Assembly: GCF_029407905.1 (NCBI RefSeq)
Contig: NC_073625.1
Coordinates: forward strand, 167,606,240-167,670,239
Direction: 5' to 3'
DNA length: 64,000 nt
From: Bubalus kerabau
Taxonomy: Eukaryota; Chordata; Mammalia; Artiodactyla; Bovidae
Shown piece after piece: positions 22,098 through 34,400 of this stretch. The translations under genes and the position numbers were made by a program. The notes below the pieces were generated by a model. That model had not been told where the DNA came from and ran no database searches. It worked only from the letters and a program-made list of their open reading frames with translations. How positions within the stretch are numbered: the first letter of the stretch is position 1; the number at the start of each line of letters is the position of its first letter.

Positions 22098-22944
22098 AAT
22101 GTTGTTGTTCATCATAAGCTAAGTCATGTCTGACTCTGTGACGCATGGACTGCAGCATGGCAGGCTTCCCTGTCCTTCGATTTCTCCCTGAGTTTGCACA
22201 AACTCATGCCCATTCAGTTGGTGATGCCATCCAACCATCTCATCCTTACCCCTTTCTCCTTTTGCCCTCAATCTTTCCCAGCATAAGGGTCTTTTCCAAT
22301 GAGTTGGCCCTTCACATTAGGTGGCCAAAGTATTGGAGCTTCAGTTTCAACATCAGTCCTTCCAATGAATATTCAGGGTTGATTTCCTTTAGGATTAACT
22401 GGTTGGTTCTCCTTGCCGTCCAAAGGACTCTCAAGAGTCTTCTCCTGAACAACAGTTTAAAAGCAACAGTTCTTCAGCACTCAGCCTTTTCTATGGTCCA
22501 ACTCTCACATCTGTACATGACTACTGGAAAAACCATGGCTTTGACTATGTGGATCTTTGTCAGCAAATTGGCATCTCTGCTTTGGTCATAGCTTTTCTTC
22601 CAAGGAGCAAGTGTCTTTTAATTTCATGGCTGCAGTCTCCATCTGCAGTGATTTTGGAGTCCAAGGGAAAAGAAGTCTGTCACTGTTTCCACATTTTCCC
22701 TATCTATCTGCCATGAAGTGATGGGACCGGATGCCATTATCTTTGTTTTTTGAATGTTGAGTTTTAAGCCAGATTTTTCACTCTCCTCTTTCATCCTTAT
22801 CAGGAGACTCTTAAGCTTCTTCCCTTTCTGTCATTAGAATGGTATCATCTGCATATCTGAGGTTATTGTTATTTATTCTGGCAATCATGATTCCAGTTTG
22901 TGATTCATCCACTCTGGTATTTTGCACAATGTACTCTGTGTGTA
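22098..22944 (-). mobile_element. Older BovB LINE, part 1 (3' side)
   Basis: Minus-strand BovB from its 3' end (cataagctaagtcatgtctg) back into the reverse-transcriptase. catctgcatatctgaggtta at about 22848 covers YADD. Diverged and full of indels. It is interrupted at 22944 by a younger plus-strand BovB and continues at 24115. Confidence 0.93.
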
Positions 22945-24102
22945 TAATGTCACCCTGTTTATTTAACTTAAATACAGAGTACATCATGAGAAACACTGGG
23001 TTGGAGGAAGCACAAGCTGGAATCAAGATTGCCAGGAGAAATATCAATAACCTCAGATATGCAGATGACACCAACCTTATGGCAGAAAGTGAAGAGGAAC
23101 TAAAAAGCCTCTTGGTGAAAGTGAAAGAGGAGAGTGAAAAAGTTGGCTTAAAGCTCAACATTCAGAAAATGAAGATCATGGCAACTAGTCCCATCACTTC
23201 ATGGGAAATAGATGGGGAAACAGTGGAAACAGTGTCAGACTTTATTTTTCTGAGCTCCAAAATCACTGCAGATGGTGACTGCAGCCAGGAAATTAAAAGA
23301 CGCTTACTCCTTGGAAGGAAAGTTATGACCAACCTAGATAGCATATTCAAAAGCAGAGACATTACTTTGCCAATAAAGGTTCGTCTAGTCAAGGCTATGG
23401 TTTTTCCAGTGGTCATGTATGGATGTGAGAGTTGGACTGTGAAGAAGGCTGAGCACCGAAGAATTGATGCTTTTGAACTGTTGTGTTGGAGAAGACTCTT
23501 GAGAGTCCCTTGGACTGCAAGGAGATCCAACAGTCCATTCTGAAGGAGATCAGCCCTGGGATTTCTTTGGAAGGACTGATGCTAAAGCTGAAACTCCAGT
23601 ACTTTGGCCACCTCTTGTGAAGAGTTGACTCATTTGAAAAGACTCTGATGCTGGGAGGGATTGGGGGCAGGAGGAGAAGGGGACGACAGAGGATGAGATG
23701 GCTGGATGGCATCAATGACTCGATGGATGTGAGTCTGGTTGAACTCCGGGAGTTTGTGATGGACAGGGAGGCCTGGCGTGCTGCGATTCATGGGGTCACA
23801 AAGAGTCGGACATGACTGAGCGACCTGATCTGATCTGATCTGATGCTAAAGCTTAAACTCAAATACTTTGGCCATTTCATGGGAAGAGTTGACTCATTGG
23901 AAAAGATCCTGATGCTGGGAGGGACTGGGGCAGGAGAAGGGGACCACAGAGGATGAGATGGCTGGATGGCATAACCGACTCGATGCACATGAGTTTGGGT
24001 GAACTCCCGGAGTCGGTGATGGACAGGGAGGCCTGGCGTGCTGTGATTTATGGGGTCTCAAAGAGTTGGACACGACTGAGCGACTGAACTGAACTGAACT
24101 GA
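22945..24102 (+). mobile_element. Younger BovB insertion carrying two tandem 3' ends
   Basis: It is flanked by actctgtgtgta at 22933-22944 and 24103-24114. From 22945 it reads the last third of the BovB reverse transcriptase, with YADD at 23058-23069 and an open frame of 234 residues (22839-23543, its first 35 or so codons being host sequence), to a 3' terminus with a ctgat repeat near 23842. A second, diverged 3' end (23843-24102) follows without an intervening target duplication and ends in a ctgaa repeat. The product is truncated and non-functional. Confidence 0.92.
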
Positions 24103-24114
24103 ACTCTGTGTGTA

Positions 24115-24570
24115 AATTAAATAATCAGGGTAACAGTATACAGCTTTGACATACTCCTTTCCTTATTTGAAACCACTCTGTTGCTTCGTGTCCAGTACTA
24201 ACTGTTGCTTTTTGACCTGCATAGATATTTCTCAGGAGGCAGGTAAGATGGTCTGGTATTCCCATCTCTTGAAGAATTTTCCACAGTTTTTTTGTGATCC
24301 ACACATTCAAAGGCTTTAGTGTAGTCAATGAAGCAGAAACAGCCATTTTTCTGGAATTCTCTTGTGTTTTCTATGATCCAACGGTTGTTGGCAATTCAAT
24401 CTCTGATTATTCTGCCTTTTCTAAATCTATCTTGTACATCTGGAAGTTCTCAGTTAATGTACTGTTGAAGCCAAGCTTGTAGGATTTTGAGCATTAACTT
24501 GCTAGCATGTCAAATGATAGTTTGAGCATTCTTTGACATTGCCTTTCTTTGGGATTGGAATGAAACTTTC
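24115..24570 (-). mobile_element. Older BovB LINE, part 2 (5' side)
   Basis: It resumes exactly where part 1 stopped (taaattaaataatcagggta) and runs through the reverse-transcriptase to ctttgggattggaatgaaac. The copy is 5'-truncated there. Confidence 0.92.
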
Positions 24571-24887
24571 CAAGAATAAGGACATTCTCTATATAACCAT
24601 GACTCCATCACCCCTCAGAAAATCAACATAATTCAGCAACATTTTTCAGTGTACAGACCATTTTCATATTTTCCTAATTCTTTGAAAAATGTTCTTTGTA
24701 ACTAGGAAACAGTATATCCTAGTTTGCCTGAGACATCCCCATTTAGTTCCTGTTGTCTGGTGTAACTGTTTATGGTATTCTTATTGTCCTCAAAGATGTA
24801 CTATATTAGATGACATGTAGAAATTATATATTATTTCCTGTAAAAGATCTAATCAATTAGCTACTGATAGAGCTTTCATATGTCTTT
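24571..24887. other. No recognised feature
   Basis: About 320 bases between two BovB copies; nothing recognised. Confidence 0.5.
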
Positions 24888-25206
24888 CAGTTCAGTTCAG
24901 TTCAGTCACTCAGTCGTGTCCAACTCTTTGTGACCCCATGAATCACAGCATGCCAGGCCTCCCTGTCCATCACCATCTCCCAGAGTTCACTCAAACTCAA
25001 GTCCATCGAGTCGGTGATGCCATCCAGCCATCTCATCCTCTGTCATCCCCTTTTCCTCCTGCCTCCAATCCCTTCCAGAATCAAAGTCTTTTCCAATGAG
25101 TCAACTCTTCGCATGAGGTGGCCAAAGTACTGGAGTTTCAGCTTTAGCATCATTCCTTCCAAAGAACAACCAGAGCTGATCTCCTTTAGAACGGACTGGT
25201 TGGATT
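24888..25206 (-). mobile_element. Young BovB 3' end
   Basis: ttcag repeat at the left, then the 3' terminal ~310 bases, ending at gactggttggat. It has the same length and cut point as the copy at 18908-19219, which suggests a recurrent truncation point. Confidence 0.95.
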
Positions 25207-27682
25207 TAGTTCATCTTAATTTAGAAGATTCTCTGCCTCTCTCTGTTCATTACCTTGAATCTTCTGAGGAATATAGGCCAATTTTTTGAAGGAATATCTT
25301 GTATTCTGGATGAGTCTGATTCCCAGTGTGGACATCAGGGACACATAGCAGTACTGATGAGTCATCATTAGTATTATAAACAAGCTCTCCATGTTATTTT
25401 AATGTGCACATACGGTTTAGGCCCATTGTTCTAAGCCACAGGAAGAAATTAGAAAAAGAAAAAAGGAGAGTTAAAAAATATAATTTTGGAGAAAGCCTTC
25501 GCAATTTACAACACACTCAGGTAGAGACAGATTCACTAAGGAAGAATCCTACAAAAGAATTTCCTACTGAAATTTGTCTAATCTACATATCATTATCTGG
25601 GCGTCCCAAATTTCTCTAGGCCTTAAAAGCCTGTGGATACATATACAAGGTGACACTAGCACCTTGTATATTTAAAAATTAAAAACATAGAACCCCAATA
25701 TTCTACAATATACTTTCTCTTCCTGTATATTTCTAGAAATTCTTATTGCTGCTGTTTTCAGTTGCAGCTTTCCTGAGCACTATGATCTCTGATTACAGAA
25801 AGCTGTTGCTTTGCCAGGCATGGTGATCATTCTCATTGTTCTGCCAATGCTCTTCTTGGTAACCTCAGTATTTCTAGTTTTATGGTGCCCAAGTTTGGGG
25901 GCAATCATTGAGCAATCCTAATAGCTCTCTCCTATTTATGTTATACTCTACAAGATAGGACAAGGCTTAAGAAGTTTGTGATCTTAATGTTTTATAGAAT
26001 TGGAAGAAACTTCTCATTCTAATTAATTTCCCATTCCTGATGTGCAAGAAACTGACCAGAGAGATGAATTCCATTCTAAAGCCAGAGCCACTTCTCCCCT
26101 CTCAACTTTGAAAATAATGACTTTCTTACTGGGTAAAACTCATGTGTCTGGTCTGTTCTCTTGGGATTCTCCTGGTTGAATAATTACATCCATATAACTT
26201 GCCTCATACAATTTAGTGTCTATTAGGTGGGCTGATCAGTTTTTACTTCAGTGGTTTTATTATTAATTCGAAGTCTTACTCATACAATTCCTTAAAGGAT
26301 AGTGGAGTCATAGTGTACGTAAATTTAACTTTCTCAAATTCAGCTAAGGTCTCCACTATTCCACTCCATGTACACCTATCCTAGTGCAGAAGAGGGACAC
26401 AAGGATCTGCTTTATTCAGTTGGTCTCTATTCTCCTAAGAACCCATATGGTGTGAGCATCTACCCAAGCTGAGATGCCTCTTGTGTTTAAAAATACTTTG
26501 TTCTGCCTTATGGAAAAAGCTTAAGGAATTTCCAAGATGAATTTTTCTATACTGGATTTTTACCCTACATGTTGACCTCAGCATCTGTGACACCACACCC
26601 ACCCCCCAAAAAAAGCCCTGTGCTGGTTCTGAATCTGCCCTCAGCTTCACTCCTTACACTTTTCCTGCCCTGCTGAGTCACACACAGGCTGATCTCAGCT
26701 GGCTGCATCTCCCAGTCTCCTGGGTTAACTCTTTTCCACTGGGGTTTTGCTATGGGGATGTTCTGCCAAATATTAAAAGACAAGTGGAAAGGAGCTGTTA
26801 CAGTGTTTTCTTCCTCTGATTCAGCCTCAGACAGTGTAGAGGCAGGTGTCAGATCTCGTATTTGACTCCAGTCCTTCTGATTCAGATTCTTCTGATTTTC
26901 GTGGGTCCCTGATTTTCAGGAATACCTCCTGATCTCTCAGTCATTTCATTCTAGGGGCAAGTAGGACTTCCTGCTGTTAATCTCTGGATGACTCCCTGGT
27001 TTGATTCTCAGCCTCTTCTGTCACTTTTGTAACCATTTTACTACATTAATTTCTGTTTATGACTTGGAGTGGATTTATTTTTCTTATTACACCATCATTG
27101 ATGACTTCTTGTTATTAGAAATCACTCCAAGTGTCAGGCTTTCAAGGTGGGTTTGCAGGATTGGGCTTCTTCTTTATTTGAGTATGACTATAAAAATGAC
27201 ATCCTTGAAGGTGGAAAATAGGATAATCCTAATACCTGACATGCAGTGGCTTAAATTACTTAAATTAACCCGTGCTTTATTGGAATGAAATGCCATTCAA
27301 AGCAATGCTTTGGGAAAGCAAGTAACCACAGCTCCATACCAGTCTGGTTGTAATGATGATTTCATTACATTTCATTACCACCCTTGGAATATCTGCTTCT
27401 GACAGCTTTGAAGAATTTACAGAAAGAAAATTACAGACTCAGGTCTTAAGAGTTCTTTGTTCATGTCATGGTTAGAGAACCAGCGGAATGTCATAGGTAC
27501 CCTAGAATAATATCTAATCTTCTGTAGTGGCAGAGAAGATATATGAGGATCAGACCCCCAAATCCAATGGAATACATGATAGAAATACAATTTAACTGGA
27601 ATATACAAACTTGTAAAGGGACTGGTGTTAAAGTTTAACATGTGCAACAGCAGAACATTTTGAAATAGAATTAGTATATAAA
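25207..27682. other. 2.5 kb without an assigned feature
   Basis: No repeat family is recognised. The 26560-27010 part is GC-richer and pyrimidine-rich (ctgattcagcctcagacagt) and could be an old LTR, but I see no LTR ends. Frames such as 27001-27288 (95 residues) have no recognisable content. Confidence 0.4.
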
Positions 27683-27691
27683 ACTTTTCTT

Positions 27692-28599
27692 TTTTTAAAT
27701 TTTTATTTTATTTTTATTTCTTATTTTTTTAATTTTATTTTATCTTTAAACTTTACATAATTGTATTAGTTTTGCCAAATATCAAAATGAATCCGCCACA
27801 GGTATACATGTGTTCCCCATCCTGAACCCTCCTCCCTCCTCCCTCCCCATACCATCCCTCTGGGTCGTCCCAGTGCACTAGCCCCAAGCATCCAGTATTG
27901 TGCATCGAACCTGGACTGGAAACTTGTTTCATACATGATATTTTACATGTTTCAATGCCATTCTCCCAAATCTTCCCACCCTCTCCCTCTCCCACAGAGT
28001 CCATAAGACTGTTCTATACATCAGTGTCTCTTTCGCTGTCTCATACACAGGGTTATTGTTACCATCTTTCTAAATTCCATATATATGCATTAGTATACTG
28101 TATTGGTGTTTTTCTTTCTGGCTTACTTCACTCTGTATAATAGGCTCCAGTTTCATCCACCTCATTAGAACTGATTCAAATGTATTCTTTTTAATGGCTG
28201 AGTAATACTCCATTGTGTATATGTACCACAGCTTTCTTATCCATTCATCTGCTGATGGACATCTAGGTTGCTTCCATGCCCTGGCTATTATAAACAGTGT
28301 TGCGATGAACATTGGGGTACACGTGTCTCTTTCCCTTCTGGTTTCCTCAGTGTGTATGCCCAGCAGTGGGATTGCTGGATCATAAGGCAGTTCTATTTCC
28401 AGCTTTTTAAGGAATCTCCACACTGTTCTCCATAGTGGCTGTACTAGTTTGCATTCCCACCAACAGTGTAAGAGGGTTCCCTTTTGTCCACACCCTCTTC
28501 AGCATTTATTACTTGTAGACTTTTGGATCGCAGCCATTCTGACTGGCGTGAAATGGTACCTCATAGTGGTTTTGATTTGCATTTCTCTGATAATGAGTG
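27692..28599 (-). mobile_element. Ruminant L1, 5'-truncated, with 9-bp target duplication
   Basis: T-rich tail at the left, 3'UTR, then the ORF2 end on the minus strand (28070-28423 reads WRFLKKLEIELPYDPAIPLL and TFESVLMRWMKLEPIIQSEV). acttttctt at 27683-27691 and 28600-28608 bounds the insertion. The sequence is close to the L1 at 56561-62795. Confidence 0.96.
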
Positions 28600-28714
28600 A
28601 CTTTTCTTGAACAGATTCTGAAGGCACAATGGAATGAAAAAAACTCCTGCTTGCCTGACACCTATTTCTGCTGCACTGCCACTCCTCTATTAATCAACGA
28701 CTATGGACTGTTAT

Positions 28715-28938
28715 GGGCTTCCCTGGAGGCTTAGAGGTAAAGAAACCACCTGCCAGTGCCTGTCAGTGCAGGAGATGTGGGTTCCATTCCTGGGTTGGGA
28801 AGATCCCCTGGGGAAGAAAACGGCAATGCATTCCAGTATTCTGGCCTGGAAAATTCCATGGATAGAGGAGCCTGGTGGACTACAGTCCATGGGGTTTCAG
28901 AGTTGGACATGACTTAGCGACTAAACCACCACCACCAT
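28715..28938 (+). mobile_element. Bov-tA SINE
   Basis: Head gggcttccctggaggcttag, body and a ccaccaccacc tail. A 10-base unit of the head (ccagtgcctg) has been duplicated imperfectly (gccagtgcctgtcagtgcag). Confidence 0.93.
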
Positions 28939-29311
28939 GGCCTGTCATGAACTCTTTATGATCAGCAGATGGAGGAAGAAATAGTTGGTCTTGGTTTACA
29001 CAGAATTTGCATGATATTGTGGCACAGCCTTCACAGAGACTGTTGTCAGATTATTCTCTCACTCAGGGATGATCTTGGAGGATGGTGATGGTGAAGCTAA
29101 AGCTTCCTGTAATTAAGACTTTGGACATTATACCTGTTTTTTTTGTTTGTTTGTTTTTTGGTCTAACAAGAGAGACAGCTTGAGGTGAAGTTCTACTCTG
29201 ATTCATGACAATGTTTATTTGTCTTCATTGGTCAGAAACTTGAGAAGAGTAAGATTGAAAGACTGATGGCAAATAGGTTGAGAGGAGCTCACAGACTTTG
29301 CCAAAAAGGTA
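28939..29311. other. No recognised feature
   Basis: About 370 bases; a T/G-rich tract (ttttttttgtttgtttgttt) at 29137-29158 is the only visible structure. Confidence 0.5.
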
Positions 29312-29420
29312 TGCTTGTCTTCTCCAGTATTCTCGTCTGGAGAATCCCATGGACAGAGGATCCTGGTGGGCTATAGTCCATGGGGTCACAAAGAGTTGGA
29401 CATGACTGAGCAATTAACTG
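29312..29420 (+). mobile_element. BovB-type SINE body fragment
   Basis: cttctccagtattctcgtct to ttggacatgactgagcaatt: the body and tail of a Bov-A/Bov-tA unit without its head. Confidence 0.85.
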
Positions 29421-29461
29421 CTTCTCTTTCTTATGCTTCTCTTTCTTATGCTTCTCTTATG
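29421..29461. repeat. 15-bp tandem repeat at a SINE tail
   Basis: cttctctttcttatg is present twice in full, followed by a shortened third copy. It directly follows the SINE end. Confidence 0.9.
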
Positions 29462-29789
29462 TGTGTCTCCCGACAGCTAAGGAGGATCTCACTAATTACG
29501 TGGGCAAGATGTCCTGCCACAGAACTGGCAGCCTAGTTTCCCATCCATTCTGAGTTTGTTATTGATAGGCTCATGATAAAAATGGCCATATCAGCAGGAT
29601 GTAGGTTATGCATGGTCTCAACAACATGCACGTTCCCTCATCAAGGTTGATTTCATTATTGTGTCTGATAAATGTCCAATTTCTGAACCATAGGTGCCAA
29701 TACTGAAAGTTCAGTATTGCACCATTTCTAGAGGTACCAGTTCACCTGCTGCAGGTGCATGACATAGGCCCTTTTACATTGTAAAGTGA

Positions 29790-30090
29790 ATTTTCCTTAC
29801 TGTATGAACATATATTCTCTTTTTTAAAATAATGTTCTTAAGGTTCATTCATGTTACAATGCATGACAGCATTTCCTTTCTTAAGGCTGCATTATATGTA
29901 TAGACTACATTTTCTGTGTCAATTTTTTCATCAGTGGACATTTAGATTGGGTCCACAGCTTAGCTATTGTGAGTAATGCTGCAATGAATGTGGAGGTGTA
30001 GATCTCTCTTTGAGATTCTGATTTCAGCTGTTTTAGATATATACCCAGAAGTGGAATTAGTGGATTAAACATATATTATTTTTATGAATT
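29790..30090 (-). mobile_element. Old L1 ORF2 C-terminal region
   Basis: tcagtggacatttagattgg and tattgtgagtaatgctgcaa are the reverse complement of the L1 ORF2 end in old families. Both ends are worn. Confidence 0.75.
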
Positions 30091-30650
30091 TTCTTCTATA
30101 TCTACCATGACCATGCTTCTGTGAGCACCACCACAAAATTCCCAGATATTATCCCACATAACAGTCTTCTGACCAAGGGAGGTTTTTCTGCAAAGGAAGG
30201 GGAACAGTGGGCTCACTCTCAGGGAGTTCTCTGATCTAATTGCAAACTCCATCACCCATATGAAGTGGAACTGAAAGAAGGGTGGATAGCCTAATAAAGA
30301 CAGTTATGATATTTGATAGAATAGCAGGTGAAGTTGAAATGTTCTCCTACAGCATGTAGTATATTCTTTGAATCAACCACACCTAACAGGATGCTAGTTC
30401 TTTCAAAGCCATTATTCACAAGTCCTGGATCCAAGAAGTAGAAGTGAAATATGTCCCTCTCACTATTACACAAAATAACCCATTCAGAGACATTTCTCTT
30501 TTAGTTTCTGCAATCTTGTCCAAGTATCTACTATGACACCCCAAAACAGCCCCATTAAACTGGAAGTTAAATCTACAACCTGACCATTTTCAGAGACACA
30601 AAGGCTCATACCTCTGAAATAAAAGGCATCAACGAGGTTATAGTATTACA
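30091..30650. other. Unassigned; weak coding-like minus-strand stretch
   Basis: The minus-strand frame 30291-30473 (60 residues) runs on with similar composition past its ends, which suggests an old pol-like or processed sequence. I cannot name it. Confidence 0.3.
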
Positions 30651-30701
30651 TGTTGTTTGTTGTTTAGTCACTAAGTCGTATCCGACTCTTTTGTGACCAC
30701 A
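30651..30701 (-). mobile_element. Tail fragment of BovB or a BovB-type SINE
   Basis: tgtttagtcactaagtcgta followed by tccgactc is the 3' terminal ~45 bases shared by BovB and its SINEs. Homology ends at gtgaccac. Confidence 0.75.
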
Positions 30702-30913
30702 TTGTATTTTAGGGGTGATTATTTCAAATCAACAAGGGAAAACTGGGTTGCTGCTCTAAAATAAGAGCAAGAAATACCATGGGATTCTCTGGAGTTCGTT
30801 TCTTCCCTGGCCCATAAAAATGACTCTTCTAATAAAGGCAAAACCATTAAGAATTCAGACAATTCTGAAATTAAGGTTTGGGATGCTTCTTGATGTAAAG
30901 AATCCTGACCAGA

Positions 30914-31032
30914 TGATCTGAGAGCAAGGGTAACATAAAATGAGTAGTGAGGAGAGTAACAATGTAACAAGTAACAAGAGTAGCAAGTAACAGGCTGATC
31001 TGAGAGCAAGGTTAACATAGAATGAGTAGTGA
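30914..31032. repeat. 37-bp direct repeat, 82 bp apart
   Basis: tgatctgagagcaagg followed by gtaacataaaatgagtagtga occurs at 30914-30950 and again, slightly changed, at 30996-31032. The spacer is a taacaagtaacaag-rich stretch. Confidence 0.85.
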
Positions 31033-32084
31033 TAAGTATCAATGATACACTTATAGCCATACCCTCAGAACTGAGGACTTTAGTAGCTGTTCATGAATAT
31101 GTGTCTATACATATATATAAAAATAAAAATGTACATATTCAAGGATTATATATATATATATTTCCATTTCCCCATCCACACTTTTTATTATTTTGTGTAA
31201 GGAGTGTAAAGGTCAGTTCATATGTCACCAGACCCCACGAGCTGTGACATCTGGATCTAATGGGCAGGATTAGAAATTTCTTGTAGATTCTGAGTGTGAG
31301 AATAATACAATGTTGGAGAAAAGGCAAGAGCATTTCAGTTTGTATGATGAGTGACAGTCACATATTAGACAGAAACATGACCTTATAATATTGATATGAA
31401 ACTTACATGTGGGCAAAACAATGACAATTGCTGCTGAGTAAACCAAAGGAGGAGCGAGCTGGTCCTGAGTCTGGTTTCATTCAGTCAGTGCTGCTCTGTA
31501 TTTCAGGTGAAGTAATCCCTCAATCTTTCACTTCCCAGGTTCCCCTGTGAGCTGATTTCCTGCCTGGTTCAGCCAGTGGAAGGTTCCAAATACTGAGCTG
31601 AAGAAAGGGAGAGCAACCAGAATATTTCTGCCCCCTTAACCCAGACACCTCCAGTAGCACTGGGGCTTCTCTGTGGTCTCAGCTCCCATTTGACAGTTTT
31701 CGCTCCTACCTCATGACTTGATGCTGTAACATCTCTTACTCCCCTTTTCCCCTCTAGTCTGGAGGCAGTGGCCTCCAGCTGTTGCTAATCTGCAGGGTAA
31801 CTCACCCTCTCTTTGGTTTCTTAGCTTTCTCCTTCACAAGTAAAACCAATTCTCATATTAAATTCTCTATATTTTAAATATTATGAATGATTTCTACTTT
31901 TCCAATTAGAAACTGAGTGATACATAAGTCCACTGCGATACTAAAGCACCAAATATTCTCTTGTGACCTTGGTAAACACTATCTATTCTTACACTGAGGA
32001 CATTATCCTTGTGGTAAGATTCAAGTTTTTCCCTGGTAGCATCTTTATCTGCAATGCTTGTGTTATTTTAGAAATATTTTTGGT
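31033..32084. other. No recognised feature; TA-rich tract
   Basis: A (TA)-rich tract lies at about 31108-31162. The rest, including GC-richer 31440-31800, shows no repeat I can name and no convincing exon. Confidence 0.45.
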
Positions 32085-32500
32085 ATTTGTTTTACTTACT
32101 AGCTTTTTAAAGTAGATAGTACATGCATATGGTACAAAATTCAAGTAGTACAAATGGATATAAGATGAAAAACCACTTTTCCCCCTAGTTTCCGATTCAT
32201 CCATCTCCCCCAATGATGACATACACTGTCATCGTTTTCTTGTGTTTTCTTCCAGAGAATGCACATACAAACACATAGACAGACATAGAGTAATTTATGA
32301 TGCACACTCTTCTGCACCTTGTTTTTTTTTTTTTGTTCTACAATATAATGGGTATTTTTTTTCTGTATCACTACGTAAACAGCAACATCATTCTCTCCAA
32401 TAAGAGCACAATATTCTATTGCATTGAACAGCCCCAGTGCTCGGTGCACAGTTGTTCCCATTATTTCGCCATTGCTAACAATGCTGCAGGGTAACTCCTT
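32085..32500 (-). mobile_element. Old L1M-type 3' region
   Basis: ggtacaaaattcaagtagta, then a ttctgcaccttg with a T-run and ccattgctaacaatgctgca follow the antisense order of an old L1M 3'UTR. Heavily diverged. Confidence 0.5.
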
Positions 32501-33932
32501 GCATATGAGGCAAATTACACCATCAGATGGAAGGAGACAATATCTCTGAATTATCACTTGGAGAAAATTCTCCCCTCTAAATAATTCCCTCTCAGATTTT
32601 TCTAAAATTAAAGGATCAAAAACCCATCTGCCTTGAATTTTGACATGAGTGAGCAGGAAATTTTTATTAATCCCCTCTGTTTTCTGGGTTGTTTGTTAGG
32701 TAGCAGGATGTAATTACCTCCAACTAATACAACAAATGAAAGCAGTGAATGTAATTTATACTTTGAAAAAGTCTGGGGATAAAGGAAGAAAGACACACAA
32801 CCAATAACGGTGGAATATATACAATGAAAAAAAAATGAAGAACATTGCCAAAGTGGGAAAGAATGACATCAAAGAAACAGGGGTCTAACTTTTCATTCTT
32901 CATTACTAGGAGGGAAAAGGTAAACTATTTTTTCCCCAAGAAAAGGTAAGATGAAGAGGAAGGGGGAAAACACTGAAATAACTATTAAACTTTATTTTGA
33001 TCTTTTGGGATAAATTGTAGGCAAAATAATCTCTGGTAGGGAGTTAGAAATAATACAGTGGGAAGGTAGTTATATTACTAATAAGACTGGAAAATGCTTG
33101 TATACTGACAAAGTTAGTGAACTAGGAATTTTTGTTACTAGGTGCATGACTGCATCATTGAGATTAGATAGCCTAAAAATGTAAGTGATCTAATTAACAT
33201 GATTTTCAGATGTTCTTCAAAAATGGAAGTACATAAAGTATGCAAATAGGCTATGAGAGAGAAGATCACAGGAGTAAAACATTGTAGGGTGGCAGTAAGA
33301 CAGTTGAATAACCTCAAACTTCATGCATTCACATTAAGTAGGGGTGTAAATGTCCTAAAAACTGGAGTAACAGAATAAAGTACTACAAAAGGGGTGGGGA
33401 ACTAGAAGTCATGAGAAGATGAAGAACACAGTAAATAGAATGTGAAATAAAATACATTTAGGGAGAATATCTTTGAGTCAGAGAGTATTTTAGAATTCCA
33501 AATTCTATGAGCAAAACAAGATGATGAAACCCAAATTGCAACTGAAATAGAGTGGAGTCTAGCTCACTGTAGTTATGGATGCTGAGTGACTGAGAATCCA
33601 ATACTTGCATAGCTACTAGGCTTGCCAGATAAAATTCAGGAAGATGTTTATAAGCTTCAGAGAAGATGGTAGACAACAGACGCAAAATACAGAAGATGAA
33701 ACATAGCTTATCTCAGTTTTATACAAGTAAATATGGTGTGCTGAGTGTAGTGGAATACAGATCTAGAAACATTACTGAGAAGCAAATTGACTGCTCATCA
33801 TGACCCTTGATCTATTAGGAGTCAGGTTCAGTTAAAGAAAGGGGATGGAAAGAGCACTTGAAGTAAAGGTTAGAGTGGATAGGACATAATGTATAATGAA
33901 GACTCAGGCCTTTGATATACAATGAAGACCCA
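32501..33932. other. No recognised feature
   Basis: About 1.4 kb of AT-rich DNA, purine-rich on the plus strand around 32760-33460. No repeat named and no long open frame. Confidence 0.5.
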
Positions 33933-34249
33933 AGGCATCCCTGATAGCTCAGTTGTTAAAGAATATGCTTGCAATGCAGGAGACCCTGGTTCAATTCCTG
34001 GGTTGGGAAGATCTGCTAGAGAAGAGATAGGCTACCCACTCCAGTATTCTTGGGCTTCCCTGGTGGCTCAGCTAGTGAAGAATCCACTTGCAATGCAGGA
34101 GACCTGGGTTGATACCTGAGTTGGGAAGATCCCCTGGAGAAGGGAAAGGCTACCAAATCCAGTATTCTGGCCTAGAGAATTCCATGGACTACAGTCCAGG
34201 TGGTCGCAAAGAGTCAGACATAGCGACTTTCACTTCACTTCACTTCAGG
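33933..34249 (+). mobile_element. Bov-tA SINE dimer
   Basis: Two heads (ggcatccctgatagctcagt and gggcttccctggtggctcag) and one tail ending ttcacttcacttc. aggcctttgaatat follows the element and an almost identical aggcctttgatat stands about 15 bases before it, so the copy may carry a short extra 5' piece. Confidence 0.93.
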
Positions 34250-34400
34250 CCTTTGAATATGGTAGACCAAAGTTGAGTATCAGTTCCATCATTAAGTAAC
34301 TGTATGACCATGAGCAAGTTACTTTAACTCTTTAAAAGATCAGCATTTTCATCTCTAGTATTAAAACTAATAATAACTACCTTATGAGATTTTTATAGAA
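34250..34400 (+). mobile_element. MIR SINE fragment
   Basis: aactgtatgaccatgagcaa, then gttactttaactctttaaa and taataactaccttatgagat follow the MIR core (tgtgacc-ttgggcaa-ttac type) in order. Confidence 0.7.

Noticed and set aside
22839..23543. 234-residue open frame as a host gene
   Set aside because: From about codon 36 it reads BovB reverse transcriptase with YADD; its first codons are antisense BovB from the interrupted older copy. The fusion is an accident of insertion.
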